Position numbers and translations under genes: made by a program. 64,000 nt of DNA from Corylus avellana (lineage: Eukaryota > Streptophyta > Magnoliopsida > Fagales > Betulaceae): positions 8,578,044 to 8,642,043 of the forward strand of contig NC_081545.1 of the NCBI RefSeq assembly GCF_901000735.1, read 5' to 3'. The notes beneath the pieces were generated by a model. That model ran no database searches. It worked only from the letters and a program-made list of their open reading frames with translations, and was not told the DNA's origin. Positions 11,504 to 22,530 of the stretch are shown one piece after another (within the stretch, counting starts at the first letter, position 1; each line of letters starts with the position of its first letter).

Positions 11504-12673
11504 AGAGGATTGAGAGATTGTATTGTCATGTGTCCCGACATTTCCATATGAACAAGAAGAATTAAAATCTTATCACTAGGAGAACATAAATCCAAGCCGA
11601 AATGTAGAAATATGGTGGTGTATGCCCTCTCAACATAATCAACTAGTCAAATAATATGAGATGAGATTAAGGTTTCTTTCGTTTACTAACTTAGAATGAG
11701 GCAAGATTGATGTCTTGTTTTCATATGGTTGTCAAGGTGGTATCAATCTTAACTGAGATTTTTTTTTTGACAAAGAAATTTGGTATATGCTTGGGATGGT
11801 CTCACAAAGTTGCGGCATTCTATGGTACATAAGAAATTACAGTTTGAGAAGGAAAAGCTTGACATGAAGCTGATCTACTCCCAAGTAAGCAGTAAACCAT
11901 ACACAATTCGATTTTCTTACATTCAAATTGATAATTATAGAGTATTTAGATTCATCTAAGGATGATGTTTATGGTATATGTGCTTATTGTTTGTAGAGCA
12001 AGCTATTGAAAACCTGGGGAAATATGGAAAGACAACATGTGTCAGCAGTTTCCAACACTGACGAGTGTTTGCATGTTGTTGTTTGTAGAGTACCCCTAAC
12101 TAATGATGTAAAGGTAGGCTGTCTAAAAACAAAAAAAATCAAGCTGAGTGCTGATCATGAATTATTGTTTGTTTTAGGTGGACCTACAATTAGCTACCAT
12201 CAAATTTGTACATGCATTGGATCTCACAACTTCAATAAAGTCTACTTTCACTAGTTTTGCACCCACGGTTGACAACAATTGTTAAAGCTATAATATGCTT
12301 GTGGTTATATATATACATGGAATTACCTTTGAAGCTGTTTTTTCAACAGGCTGAGAACAATGTTACATTGCTGTCAGGATTAGCAGAGGTTGTTGCACAA
12401 GAAAAGTTGCTTTTGGAGGAGTGTCCTGGACTTTACAAAACCATATCTACCCTCGAGGCAAAGGATCCGGCTTGCATGCGGTTGAGAAAAGTACCGCATG
12501 TGTGCGGTAGAAAAAATTGACCGCTAAGATTTAGTTTCGTATATTTTAACTTGAACAACATCGTATACAAAATTTAAGAAAAAAACACCTTAACGCCGTT
12601 TTCATGAAAATGTACTCACAACTATCTTTGATCTCCCCTGTTCTACAAGTGTAGACAAGGAAGATGGTGATAA

Positions 12674-12871
12674 GTTCAAAGTAGTTTCAGTAAAGTTGTG
12701 TTTGGTGTTCCAAAATCAAAGCCATCTTTTGTGACCAATCAGAGGTTCATTCTGAACCACGTCAGATGGTGGCCTTTTGGGCTAACGCAAGTAGATGATC
12801 AGGAATGTGAGAAATTTACTTTGAGCTTACAGATCAATGGGAATGGCCGATTGGGTGTGTTGGAGTTTTAA
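12674..12871 (+). pseudogene. Gene-like open segment inside the Mutator-like element
   Basis: A 65-codon open stretch ending in TAA reads as ordinary protein (VVFGVPKSKPSFVTNQRF, then RWWPFGLTQVDDQE and SLQINGNGRLGVLEF). It has no upstream ATG in frame and lies wholly between the inverted repeats, so it may be an exon captured from elsewhere. I do not recognise the source gene. Confidence 0.45.
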
Positions 12872-13077
12872 TTGTTGATTTATTTGAGTTAGTGTAGAAA
12901 ATAAGTACCAAAAGGCACTATCTCAATTCCTAAAACCATAAGTCAAATAAAAAACCAATAAATTATGCAGATATCCTACCAAAAAAATACCATAGAAAGA
13001 GCTTGAAGAAATGTAAATTAACGAAAGGAGGAGTGGTAAGGTTGAGCTAAGTAGTACCCAATCCTTCCTTCATTGAC

Positions 13078-13078
<1 letters not shown>

Positions 13079-13113
<35 letters not shown>
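13079..13113. repeat. (CT)n microsatellite next to a gap
   Basis: Uninterrupted CT run ending in N at 13114. Confidence 0.9.
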
Positions 13114-13164
13114 NNNNNNNNNNNNNNNNNNNNNNNNNNNNNNNNNNNNNNNNNNNNNNNNNNN
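13114..13164. other. Assembly gap (51 N)
   Basis: Run of N inside the Mutator-like element. Confidence 0.99.
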
Positions 13165-13499
13165 AACATAGACGATTGTGGGTGCATTTTCTTGAAAACG
13201 GCACTAAGGTGTTTTTTTCATAAATTTTCTCTACGACGTCGTTCAACTTAAAATATACAAAATAGAATCCCAGCCATCAGTTGTTTCTACTGCACACATG
13301 CGGTACTTTTCTCAACCGCATGCAAGTCAGATCTCGAGGTAAAATATAAATACTAAATAGTTAAGAATTTCATGTAGCCACTTTTTTTACAAGTATTTTG
13401 GAGGAATTGAACTCTTTTTCTAACTTTTCCTTTCTGACTATTTGTGAATAGCTTCAAGAGAGAAGTCTGAAGTGTAGCATTGTTCAACTGAAATTGTAG

Positions 13500-13825
13500 C
13501 AACAACAACAACACTAACATCAAGAGATCCGGGTATGTGGTCAAAGTTTAGGACTTGAGGACAAAATTATAGGCTGTATAAATTCAAAATGTATGATAGA
13601 AATTGAGAGAATGATGTACGTGGACTTGTTGATGTAATTAGATGTGATTATTCATTACAAACACTTTAAAAAGCCAAAAGAAATTCTATAATAGCTTCCA
13701 AGGTTCTACATTATAATTTCAAGGTTCTACAATAACCAAAAAAAAAAAAAAATGATATAGACTTCTTGATGAAATTTGACGACAGTAAAACCACCCATTA
13801 CCTAGAATATTAAGGATTCTCTCCA
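13500..13825. other. Non-coding sequence
   Basis: 3' flank of the QWRF remnant. AT-rich with an A-run, nothing recognisable. Confidence 0.5.
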
Positions 13826-14274
13826 CACTACAAAAATTATAGTTTTTGGTAACGGCCTGTTAGTGACGTGTCATTAGCAATGTGTGTTGTAGGTTAGCAA
13901 TATGGAAGTCACTAATGTGAATTTAGTAATGTGTCAATTTCTTGATGACATGCTATAATTTGACACATTACTAAAGAGTTAGTAATCTTTAGTGGCGTGG
14001 TACCTGACACGTCACCATGGGGTGACGTGTCATATTAGACACGTTTCCAAAAGGGTAACGTGTTAAAGTTGACACGTTACCCCTTTGGTGACATGTCAAC
14101 ACCATGCCACGTCACCCCATGGTGACATGTCAGATTTGACACGTTGCCAAGTCCGGTAGGATTTTTTTTTTTTTTCCTTCCATTACCCATATTTATTTTT
14201 CGAATTCCTCGGGGTGTTATATCAGAATTCAGGAGTCGCCGCACCTGATATAAAAGTTACACATCTACTACAAC

Positions 14275-14579
14275 CACTACAAAAAAAAGGTCATTTCTTC
14301 ACGTGCCAAACAGTAATATTTTTTTGGCACGTCAGTAAATGCTGACGTGTTAAAAGTAGCACGTCAACAAATTATTTGCTGACGTGTTAAAAGTCACACG
14401 TCAACATTTACTGACGTGTCACTTTGGCACGTCAGCAAATTTGAACCAAATTTACTGAGACATCATTTTAAAATTAATAAATAATTGGTTGATTTATTTA
14501 CTGACGTGTCAAATACTGACACGTCAATATTTATTGACGTGTCACTTTGACACGTCAGCAATTAGTGACGTGTCAAATT
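14275..14579. mobile_element. Left end of a nested second CACTA element
   Basis: CACTACAAAAAAAA is followed by dense 'cacgtcag/ctgacgtg' repeats of a slightly different type. The sequence just before it (14100-14270) continues without such an end at 9105-9260, which supports an insertion point at about 14274. The right end is not visible. Confidence 0.45.
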
Positions 14580-14679
14580 NNNNNNNNNNNNNNNNNNNNN
14601 NNNNNNNNNNNNNNNNNNNNNNNNNNNNNNNNNNNNNNNNNNNNNNNNNNNNNNNNNNNNNNNNNNNNNNNNNNNNNNN
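14580..14679. other. Assembly gap (100 N)
   Basis: Run of exactly 100 N, followed by a TA microsatellite (14680-14721). Confidence 0.99.
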
Positions 14680-14724
<45 letters not shown>

Positions 14725-15884
14725 AAACTGGTAATACCGATTAAAAATAACACCGAGAGATGGAGAGAGAGGTCCCTCCATTTATACATAGAAAAAATAG
14801 ACGGTATATATATAATGGGTAATAAACAGTGATGTTTTGTGATTTTTTTTTTTTAATTTTTTTATTGTGCAGTGCACAGTGATCTGTTACTGTGCAATTG
14901 CACAGTAACAATTTAAAATAATGACTTTCTAAAATAAAGCTTTGATGGTTTATATATAGTTGAAAGCTATACTTTTATGTTAATAATTCTTTTGGTTTTT
15001 ATTGGTATATTAGATGGTTAATATATTAGTGTCTTACTAGATTTTTAAAATTATAATTTTGTAGATGGATAAACAAAATATGATATCCAATCCTAAACCT
15101 GAATCAAAACAAAGTAACTCAGATGCTAGAGCTCTTTGGACATCACAATTATTTTACTATTATAAAGAAATGTCCTTATTGGTAATTTAGTTATGAAACC
15201 GCAATTATATGCTAATGTTATTCAAACACTCATTTGATAAAAAAAGTATTTTTTAGCATGTTTTACCAAACGCCTGTACAATTTTAAAAAGTAGCGATTT
15301 TAAAAACGCAATTTTTAAAAACACAATTTTTAAAATCGCACTTATTAAAATCGCACTCCCAAACAGGCCCTAACTAGTTTTGTGTCCATAAGTGATCATT
15401 TATATAAGATATACAGTCGAGTACAAGCAAGACAATCTAGTAGTTTGGAATTTCCAATTAAGAAAACTTGTTCTATTGCATACATGCATGCAATACATAT
15501 GCCAGCCCATAGGTTTTTGTATACCTTAATTAATTAGCCGGCCCTATAGCTTTTCTATTTTTTCTGAATTTTATTTATTTTCCTATTCAAACCTTAATTA
15601 GTCTGTTTATAAGAAGACGATGATGATCTAGGGTTGAGCTCATAATTAATATCTTTGATTTAAATGCTATTCTAATTTTCTTAATTTTTTAATTTTTTTT
15701 TTTTAAAAAAAGAACTTCAATATATATATATAATAAAAATGTACGACTCGCACTTATTCGCGCGAATGTTAAATGAGCAAACCGAGTTTTATACGGGTAT
15801 ATATATGTATTGATCGTTCAATAATGGAGTTAATTAGTTTCGTGTCCACGAATTATATTTAATTAATTAAATATAGTGATGTGT
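14680..15884. other. Interior of the CACTA element, no genes
   Basis: TA microsatellite, AT-rich sequence, then 15440-15680, which matches 1350-1605. No exon was found. Confidence 0.5.
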
Positions 15885-16310
15885 CACGCTTAAGTAACGT
15901 GTCATTTTGACACGTCACCAAAAGGAGTGTCGTATCAAATTGACACGTCACTCCTTTAGTAATGTGTCATTTTGCCACGTTACCAAAGGTGTAACGTGTC
16001 ATTGGCACGTTACTAGTTGGTAACGTGCCAAAGTGACACGTTACCAAAGGGGTGACGTGTCACTTTCGCACGTTATCAAATGGTCACGTGTCATTCTAAT
16101 ACGTCATCATTTGGTGATGTGGCGTTTTTGCACGTTACCATTTGGTACTGTGCCAAAGTGACACATCACCTAATGATGACGTGTTAGAATTTGACATGTC
16201 ACAAATAAACTTAATTTCACTTTTTTTAAAAAAAAAAAAAAAATTACTTTAGTAACGTGCTAATTGGTAACACATCACTAATCATGGATTTTTTTTTTTT
16301 GGTAGTGCCA

Positions 16311-17321
16311 GGAGAGAATATTATAGGAATATTTTTGTTTTTTTACTTTTTGATGGGACAAAACTACTATTCTAATATAACTAACTTAATATTGTCCAAT
16401 TCAAACAAATTGGAAAGAATCTTGATCCCATTACCTAAGGGTTCAAGGTTCTGCGAGCCAATTAGAGAAGCCTAGTTCCAGCAACTTAATGAAAACCTCA
16501 CCGCTCTAATTTGGAGGCGGTCTCTATCCCAGAATCAAAAGAACTAGGATCCTATCCCGTTCCAAAGAACCGAGAGGATCTTGGTCCGAACCAAAGTGCA
16601 CTTGGACCATAGGAAAGTATGTCGCACACAATTTCACCGCTCTCCACGCCGGAAACCTCTCTTGATATTTTACAATATTTTTTTAAAGAATGGTTTAAGT
16701 TTTTTTTAAGGTGCAAATTATTTCCCATCCACAATTCCCCTCTTCAAACTCCCTGCCCGTTGGCGTTGGGTAAACATCTACACCGCAGTATATCCTAAAC
16801 ACCACCCTATTTTCTGTCAACGCCAACTCCCATTGGAGCCACTTCACTAGAAATTTGAATGTTGTATGAACCAAATAGAAAAAATAAAAAATTGAAGTGA
16901 TAGCCCCATACACAAAAAAATCAGAATGTTTTTTTTTTTTTCTTTAAAGTGTTTTCAAGTGAAATATTTTACATAAAAAATGTTTTATGTTCAAACAAAT
17001 AGAGCTTTAGTGTAACACCCTGTGTATAGAAACACATAATATGATAAATATAAAAGTGGAATAATAATAATGAAAGGAAATAAAATAAACACAGAGATAA
17101 AGGTGGTTCGGCATATAGCATACATCTACACATCAAAACTTTAATATGCTATATATTTTCTTTGCTTATATTAGCTTTACATGTGATTTGAAATATTTCA
17201 AATACAAAGATATCCTTGAAGTTAGAGCAACGGAAAAAATTACTATTTTTTTCTTTAATGTTGTGCGGACATGTGGAAAAAAAAAATCATTGATAGAGGT
17301 ACTATGTAAACATTTATATAA
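16311..17321. repeat. Segment present in opposite orientation in the second block copy
   Basis: 16311-17131 is the reverse complement of 30215-31016, while sequence from 17322 onward matches 31017 onward in direct orientation. Examples are the 'gccaactcccattggagcca' word here and its complement at about 30480-30505. No gene inside; short frames are spurious. 17132-17321 has no partner, probably because of the gap at 30115-30214. Confidence 0.8.
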
Positions 17322-18003
17322 TAAATATATACGTAAAACAAACTTGCCAAAATCCTTTTTGTCATTTTTTTTTGGAGACATTATTCTGTAAACATTTTAA
17401 TATATATTTTGCCCAAAACATAAACGAACACCATTTCTCAGAAAACGCTTATAATTATTTTGTGAACGAATATCATTTTTTTTTATAAAAAAATCTTAAA
17501 AATCATATTTGTTTTTAAATATTATTTTTTCATGCTCATTTGATAAGAATAAATATTCATTTAATTATAGAAAATGATGTTCAACCAAACAAAAAAATAA
17601 TTATTCCAAAAGATTAGTCATTTTCTTCACGGGTCAATTTCGAGTAATGTTGTGCATCAATCTTATCCCTTAATGTGTATGTAGTGTGATTTCTTGTAAT
17701 ATTTAGTTAGAGTGATAATTATCCACATATTCACTGGAAAATAGAATAAAATTATTCTCTATTTTGAGTAATGTTAATGTCACTTTAAGAATGGGGGGAC
17801 TTGTAAAATCACCATTGGCTTTATGATTGATCATTATTGAATTTTGATCAAACAGTAATTTTAAAAGAAACATCATTTTTAGAATGATACAAGAGGGAGA
17901 GAGGCTAGGCACACCTCTCATTTCTACCTCTCTCCCTCTCTTCTCTAAACGCACACACACGCATAGCGGCTGCGCCGCCTCTCTCTCTCGGTCTCCCCTC
18001 GCC

Positions 18004-18193
18004 CCAACGCTGTTGCTGAAGGATGAACTTGACATTGTGATCCCCACCATCAGGAACCTGGACTTCCTTGAGATGTGGAGGCCATTCTTTCAGTCATCAT
18101 CGTCCAAGAATGTTGAAGCCTAAAAGTCCTTCGTTCATGGCCATCTTGCGTCCTTCAAAGACCATCAAGGTCCCTGAAGGCTTCAACTCGTTT
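18004..18193 (+). pseudogene. UDP-arabinopyranose mutase (RGP) fragment, frameshifted
   Basis: The family interconverts UDP-arabinopyranose and UDP-arabinofuranose for wall synthesis. The frame at 18004 gives [20 protein letters not shown] then MWRPFF, the signature N-terminus of plant reversibly glycosylated polypeptides. After a frameshift, 'atcatcgtccaa' (IIVQ) and then PSKTIKVPEGFN follow, the next conserved stretch. Nothing of the remaining 300 or so residues (such as the DDD motif) is found. This is a short, broken, non-functional piece. The same piece is at 31695-31881. Confidence 0.85.
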
Positions 18194-18537
18194 TCCCATA
18201 TTTTTTCCTTTTGATTTTTATGATGCCTGGCCTCTAGTTGGTTGAAGAGAAAATGAAGGAAAGTGAAAGAAAATTCAGAACCTCTTTTATTTTTTATTGT
18301 TTGTTGTATTTGAAGTTAAACGAGTCAAATGGGTCGTATCGGGTTACCTGGTAATTTGCCGTGTCGTGTCCGGATTTTAGATTTTCACCCGTTTATCTAA
18401 ATGGGTCGTGTCTAGGATGAGGCTAATCGGGTGGCAGGTCAACCAAGTTGTATCGGGTTACCCGGTATTTTGTCGTGTCATGATCGGGTGTTAGATTTTC
18501 ACCCATTTTGCTGAACGACATTTATAGGTACATAACC

Positions 18538-18961
18538 TGTGACGTCCCACATTGCCTGGGTATGGAAAATATAATGTGTTTATATGGAATATACTCTCTC
18601 TAAATGGCATGAGACCTTTTAGGGGTAAATCCAATAATAAAACCATGCGAGCTTGGCCAAAAGCAGACAATATCATATCACTTGGAGCAGGGGTGTTACA
18701 TATGCTATCAGAGCCATAGCCTAGCCTGAGATGGGGGGACCGTGCACAAGCCCCATGAGGTTCGCCAGCAAAAACGTTGAGTCCTAAGATTGGGTGATTG
18801 TGACGTCTCATATTGCCTGGCCATGGAAAAGACGATGCGTTTATATGGAATATACTCTCTCTAAATAGTATAAGACCTTTTAAGGGTAAACCCAATAATA
18901 AAATCGTGCGGGCTTGGCCCAAAGCAGACAATGTCATTTCACTCGGAGTAGGGATGTTACA
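18538..18961 (+). mobile_element. Complete TRIM retroelement
   Basis: Two LTRs of about 164 bp (18538-18701 and 18799-18961), each TGTGACGTC...TGTTACA. After the first comes a tRNA-Met primer site ('tatgctatcagagcc', one base off consensus). The internal part is only 97 bp. A perfect 5-bp target duplication TAACC flanks it (18533-18537, 18962-18966). Terminal-repeat retrotransposons in miniature have no coding capacity. An internally deleted version sits at the same place in block copy 2 (32230-32458). Confidence 0.9.
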
Positions 18962-19110
18962 TAACCTAACCGAGGTAAATCTCTTCTAACCAAACAAATA
19001 ATTGTCAAATCTTTTGAAGCTATTCCTGTAATAGGATCACCTTTGGGAGAATAAATCCTACTACTATTGGTCCTAGGGTTTTCACGCTTGAAAAAAATAA
19101 CCTTGGGCGG

Positions 19111-19227
19111 CAGCACTATGGGAACTGGCCGAGCAATGACACGAAATGTGCACTGTGGTGGAAAAATATGTTGGAGTACAATAGGGGCAGAGGAAATTTC
19201 CGATGGAGTGGTGAAATGTGTAGAGAC
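19111..19227 (+). pseudogene. Plastid 16S rRNA scraps in nuclear DNA (copy 1)
   Basis: 19111-19130 ('cactatgggaactggcc') is a remnant of the 16S 3' end. 19173-19227 ('ggagtacaataggggcagag' followed by 'ggagtggtgaaatgtgtaga') matches the 16S region around 650-710 of plastid rRNA with a few changes. The pieces are not in their native order. Copy 2 (32611-32763) retains more of the 3'-end piece. I infer a transferred plastid fragment (NUPT), later decayed. Confidence 0.7.
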
Positions 19228-20065
19228 TTATTTGATGGGATGGTTAAGAGATTATCTATGTCGTGCAGTACCCAAACAAATGACAGATCTTCCAAAGAAC
19301 AAAGTCGTGTCCGGGTTGAGGCAAATTGGATGGCGGGTTAACCGGGTCGTATTCGAGATGACCCGCCAACCCGTTTTGCCACCCCTAAATCAGAATAAAA
19401 CTTCGAGGGCCAAATTGATAAAAGACCAAATGGGCATTCAATATTTTTAACAGTGATCCACGTAAACTCTTATTAGAACATAACACTTATCCTATTTGCC
19501 TCATTAAAATTACTTCAATTTTTTTTTTTTTTTTTGATAAAAGGAAATATCAGGGGCGGTCGAAACCAGCCTTAGACATTTGGGATTGTTAAAAAAAGGA
19601 AATATGAGGTTGCTCGACAAGGCTAACTTCATTCTCTTTCCGTTGTTTTAATGAGAGTAGTAAAAAAATAAAGTTTTCTTATAATTAAATTGCTACTAAG
19701 ACACCTGTTTTTAGAATACATATTTCTTGCATGCATTTTTAATCAGATTAACAATTGATATGCATTTTAATAATGTGTATGAAAATTACATCCTTTAAGC
19801 ACTTGAAATTTGTTCATTTACAGAAAATTACAACCAGTGCAACTAAATTCGAAATTTGAAACATTTAACAAAAAAAAAAAAAACCAAAGCCAACGGCTAG
19901 TTGGAAAGCTTGGGCCTAACCGACTTTGGAATCCTTCACCGCCTTTGGAAACCCATATATATATATACCTGAACCGCCAGAGTTAATTTCCTGTGTCTCG
20001 TTGTTCTCTGCATTCCTAACAAAAGCCAAAAATTGTCTCAACTTTCTCAATTCTTTGGGAGCGAG

Positions 20066-20731
20066 ATGGTGAAGGCGGAGCCAGGAAGAAACGAGATGAG
20101 TGGAAGTTCTGCAAAAACTTCTGGGGTTACAAAGAGAGTGATCATCTTGAAGATTCGTAAGCCAGAGGAGCCGCCGAAGAGGTTGGGTAAGGTTTTAAAG
20201 TCGGCACCGATCGACCCTGCTGCGGCTTATCGTGAAAAGGTTCGCAAAGAACTGGAGCTGGCGTTTTCCAGAGTTGCGATTGAAGCCGACAAGGGCGGCG
20301 TGAAGCCTGACCCTATTTGAGTTGCCGCTTCTGTAGAGTCGGTGATGTTCAGGAAGATCGGTTGGTCCAATGGGATTAAAAAGGCCAAGTACCGATCGGT
20401 GGTGTTCAACCTCAACGACCCAGAAAACCCACATTTGCTGCGGAAGGTGCTTCTTGGACAGATCAAGCCGAAGGTGCTTGTGACCATGTCTCCAGCGGAG
20501 ATGGCAAGCCAGAAAAGGCAGCGTCAGAATATCCAAATTCAGTTGAAGTCTCTGAGCAGATGCGTGCATGATGTTGACTTGAAAGAAAAGGCCTCCACCG
20601 ACATGTTTCCATGTAGCCGGTGCCGGGAGCGCAAGTGCAGTTACTATCAACTGCAGACCAGGAGCGCCAACGAGCCAATGACAACCTATGTCACGTGCGT
20701 AAATTGCGACAACCATTGGAAGTTCTCGTAA
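20066..20731 (+). pseudogene. TFIIS-like transcription elongation factor, intronless, one nonsense codon (copy 1)
   Basis: TFIIS rescues arrested RNA polymerase II by stimulating transcript cleavage. The frame from ATG 20066 covers a short leader, the central polymerase-binding domain (about residues 50-170: AAAYREKVRKELELAFSRVA, then VFNLNDPENPHLLRKVLLGQ and SPAEMASQKRQRQN) and the C-terminal zinc ribbon (CSRC and CVNC ligand pairs). The N-terminal LW/TFIIS-I domain is missing, and the length is about 220 codons against about 350-380 in full plant TFIIS. TGA at 20318-20320 interrupts the frame where copy 2 has CGA (Arg). The invariant acidic loop RSADEP is RSANEP here, so the Asp needed for cleavage is lost. 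The lack of introns suggests a retrocopy. A truncated expressed form is possible but unlikely to cleave. Confidence 0.85.
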
Positions 20732-21958
20732 TAATTACAAATTTCCTTCACTTTCTAGTTTCTTCTTCTTCTTGTCAATGTTTCTCAATTGATCAATTCA
20801 ATTGGGTGCGTCTTGATACTTCATTACATATAATGTATATATGAAACTTCAATTCTCCTCTGTAATTATATTCTGTTCTTGTGGAAAGCTAGCTGCATTT
20901 TGAGAATATTAATACTTGCTAACTTCAATTCTCCTCTGTAAATGATCAGATCTCGGAAGAATTTTCCTCTCAACATGGGTTATGTTATGTGTATGAGATA
21001 TTCTCAAATTTTCCTTCTTTTGGTTTTAAATCTTAATCTCTGTTGCATGTTCTGTAGACAAGCAAAACTTGTCTTGATTTTTCCTTCAAAAGCAACGAAA
21101 GTACTTGAATTGAATTTTAAAAATGCCCCCTTGAGAGATCATCTTTTGTAATCAAATTTTCAATATGTTATTATAAGAATGCTGTCTTAATTGTTCAATG
21201 AATATAAACAGAGAGAATTTGGTTCGCTTGAGTTTACTTGCATCAGTTTTGGCCATTATTGGAATGTAATGCAATGTTTTAAGACCAAAATAAAAGAAGT
21301 TTTGGTCTAGAAGTGTACAATTAATCCAATGCAGAGCAAGTTTGTGATTTTGTTTGAGAAATAGAGCTCTTAAGTCAAAAAGTGTTTTTTTGGCAAAAAT
21401 TTCATTTGTAAGCTTTTGTCAAAGTGCATTTTGGTTATTTTTAGGCTTTTTGGATATTTAAAAGCGTTTTTAATTTTTTTTACCAAACTGATATTTTTTT
21501 TTTCAAACGAACTTTTTTAATGTTAAATGCACTTTTAGACCCTTAAACACACACCCAAACATGCCTGCAACCCCGTTACAAAGACTTCGTATTTGGTTGC
21601 TCTTTTCTTGGCAAGCGGGTTAAGAAACTATTAGACCCAACTTTTTTATTTTTTTTATTTTTTTTGTGCCTATTTCTACTTATTTTTATTTGACATTATA
21701 TTACTTGGAAGTTATAGCTCAAGACTCGCATAAGAGAACTAGCAGCAGACTCTCTATAACTCATTCCCTTTCTTATGTTTAAGAAAAATCTCAAAAAAAC
21801 TACAAAAAAGCACCCACATCAGAAGCCCTAAATATAACCAATATCAAAGGGCGTGTTTCCTAATGCATTGGAAAACACTATAAATGTCCAATGCATTATT
21901 AAATTATAAAAAATTGATTCTCAACAATTATCTCTCATCTCTCCTCTCTCATTGGTTG

Positions 21959-21996
<38 letters not shown>

Positions 21997-22530
21997 TTTA
22001 ATTCATATAAGAAAAAATAAGAGAATCTATTCTGAAATGGTTTTTTATAGGGAATAAAAAAATAGTTTTATTCCCTAAATTGAAAAAAAAAATATTAAAA
22101 AGCTGCTACTAATGCTCCAACGCTTGGAAGGAAGATAAATATGTGTTTACGAAAATAACACGAAATATAATGAAAGCAAGCCTGCATAATTAAAGTGAGC
22201 CTACTTTGGTCAAATTTTTAACAATGCCATCTGATTCTAACTTTCCTCTTTATTTTACTCACCAAAAAAAAAAAAAACTTTCCTCTTTATTTATTTATTT
22301 ATTTTTCCTTGATCACAGCCCACACAAAAAGTAAGGGGAATATGATATTCTTTATTTTACTATAATTTATATTATATTTAATAGTGTACATACTATTATA
22401 TCATTTAAAAAATTTAAATATTAAATAATGCCGCAATATATTCATAACGTGACAATATATGTAGCATTTGATGTGTAAAAGATATGGTTGGCAAAACGGG
22501 TTCACATGTCGTGTTCGTATCAACCCGGTT
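20732..22530. other. 3' flank of TFIIS copy 1, non-coding
   Basis: AT-rich flank with a MITE-like 'agagaactagcagcagactc' segment (about 21735-22130) and a TA microsatellite (21959-21993). No gene. Partner sequence in copy 2 is about 34240-36060. Confidence 0.5.

Larger units (their letters stand above)
9093..11640 (-). mobile_element. Decayed CACTA (En/Spm-type) element, interior
   Basis: 9093-9260 matches 14100-14270, the subterminal-to-interior junction of the CACTA element downstream (shared 'gacatgtcagatttgacacg', a T-run and 'cattacccatatttattttt'). The minus strand at 10236-11503 encodes Transposase_24-like fragments. No termini are visible on this piece. Its left side is cut by the LTR array. 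Confidence 0.6.
12463..13332. mobile_element. Mutator-like element with long terminal inverted repeats (Pack-MULE candidate)
   Basis: The left arm (about 12463-12640) and the reverse complement of the right arm (13165-13332) match over roughly 170 bp, from 'cttgcatgcggttgagaaaa' inward. The flanks carry a direct repeat CTCGAGG(C/T)AAA (12452-12462 and 13333-13343), consistent with the 9-11 bp duplication made by Mutator elements. No transposase is present. The interior holds a CT microsatellite, a 51-N gap and a gene-like open segment at 12674-12871. Confidence 0.8.
11777..13499 (+). pseudogene. C-terminal exons of a QWRF-domain (AUG8/EDE1-family) microtubule protein, broken by a transposon
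   Basis: QWRF proteins (AUG8/EDE1 group) bind microtubules; AUG8 is the plant augmin subunit that does so. Five exons in one phase read through with GT-AG borders: 11777-11884 (LVYAWDGLTKLRHS), 11997-12113 (TWGNMERQHVSAV), 12178-12267 (FVHALDLTTSIKSTF), 12350-12457 (AEVVAQEKLLLEEC) and 13452-13499 (LKCSIVQLKL, then TAG). Order and spacing match the C-terminal half of the family, including the final exon. The N-terminal half with the QWRF motif is absent, and the sequence upstream is CACTA material. An 870-bp Mutator-like element separates exon 4 from its donor. I read this as a gene remnant. Identification is from remembered family motifs, not a search. Confidence 0.75.
13826..16307. mobile_element. 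Non-autonomous CACTA element
   Basis: Begins CACTACAAAAA and ends with the complementary GTAGTG. It is flanked by the 3-bp repeat CCA on both sides (13823-13825, 16308-16310), as expected for CACTA. The subterminal regions (about 13850-14160, 14315-14578 and 15885-16260) are dense in 'gacgtgtca/tgacacgtc' words in both orientations, the usual array of transposase-binding repeats. No transposase was found. A second CACTACAAAAAAAA end at 14275 suggests another element nested inside, its other end lost in the gap. The terminal repeats match only over about 12 bp. Confidence 0.7.

Noticed and set aside
18491..18937. 148-codon minus-strand ORF (also 32183-32494)
   Set aside because: It is an antisense translation of the TRIM retroelement and its two LTRs.
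19067..19450. 127-codon ORF (and 32579-32986 in copy 2)
   Set aside because: Runs through plastid 16S rRNA scraps and degenerate repeats. It differs in start and length between copies, so it is not a protein gene.
20195..20716. 173-codon minus-strand ORF over the TFIIS copy (also 33703-34224)
   Set aside because: Antisense shadow of the TFIIS reading frame. The plus-strand frame has recognisable domains and zinc ligands.
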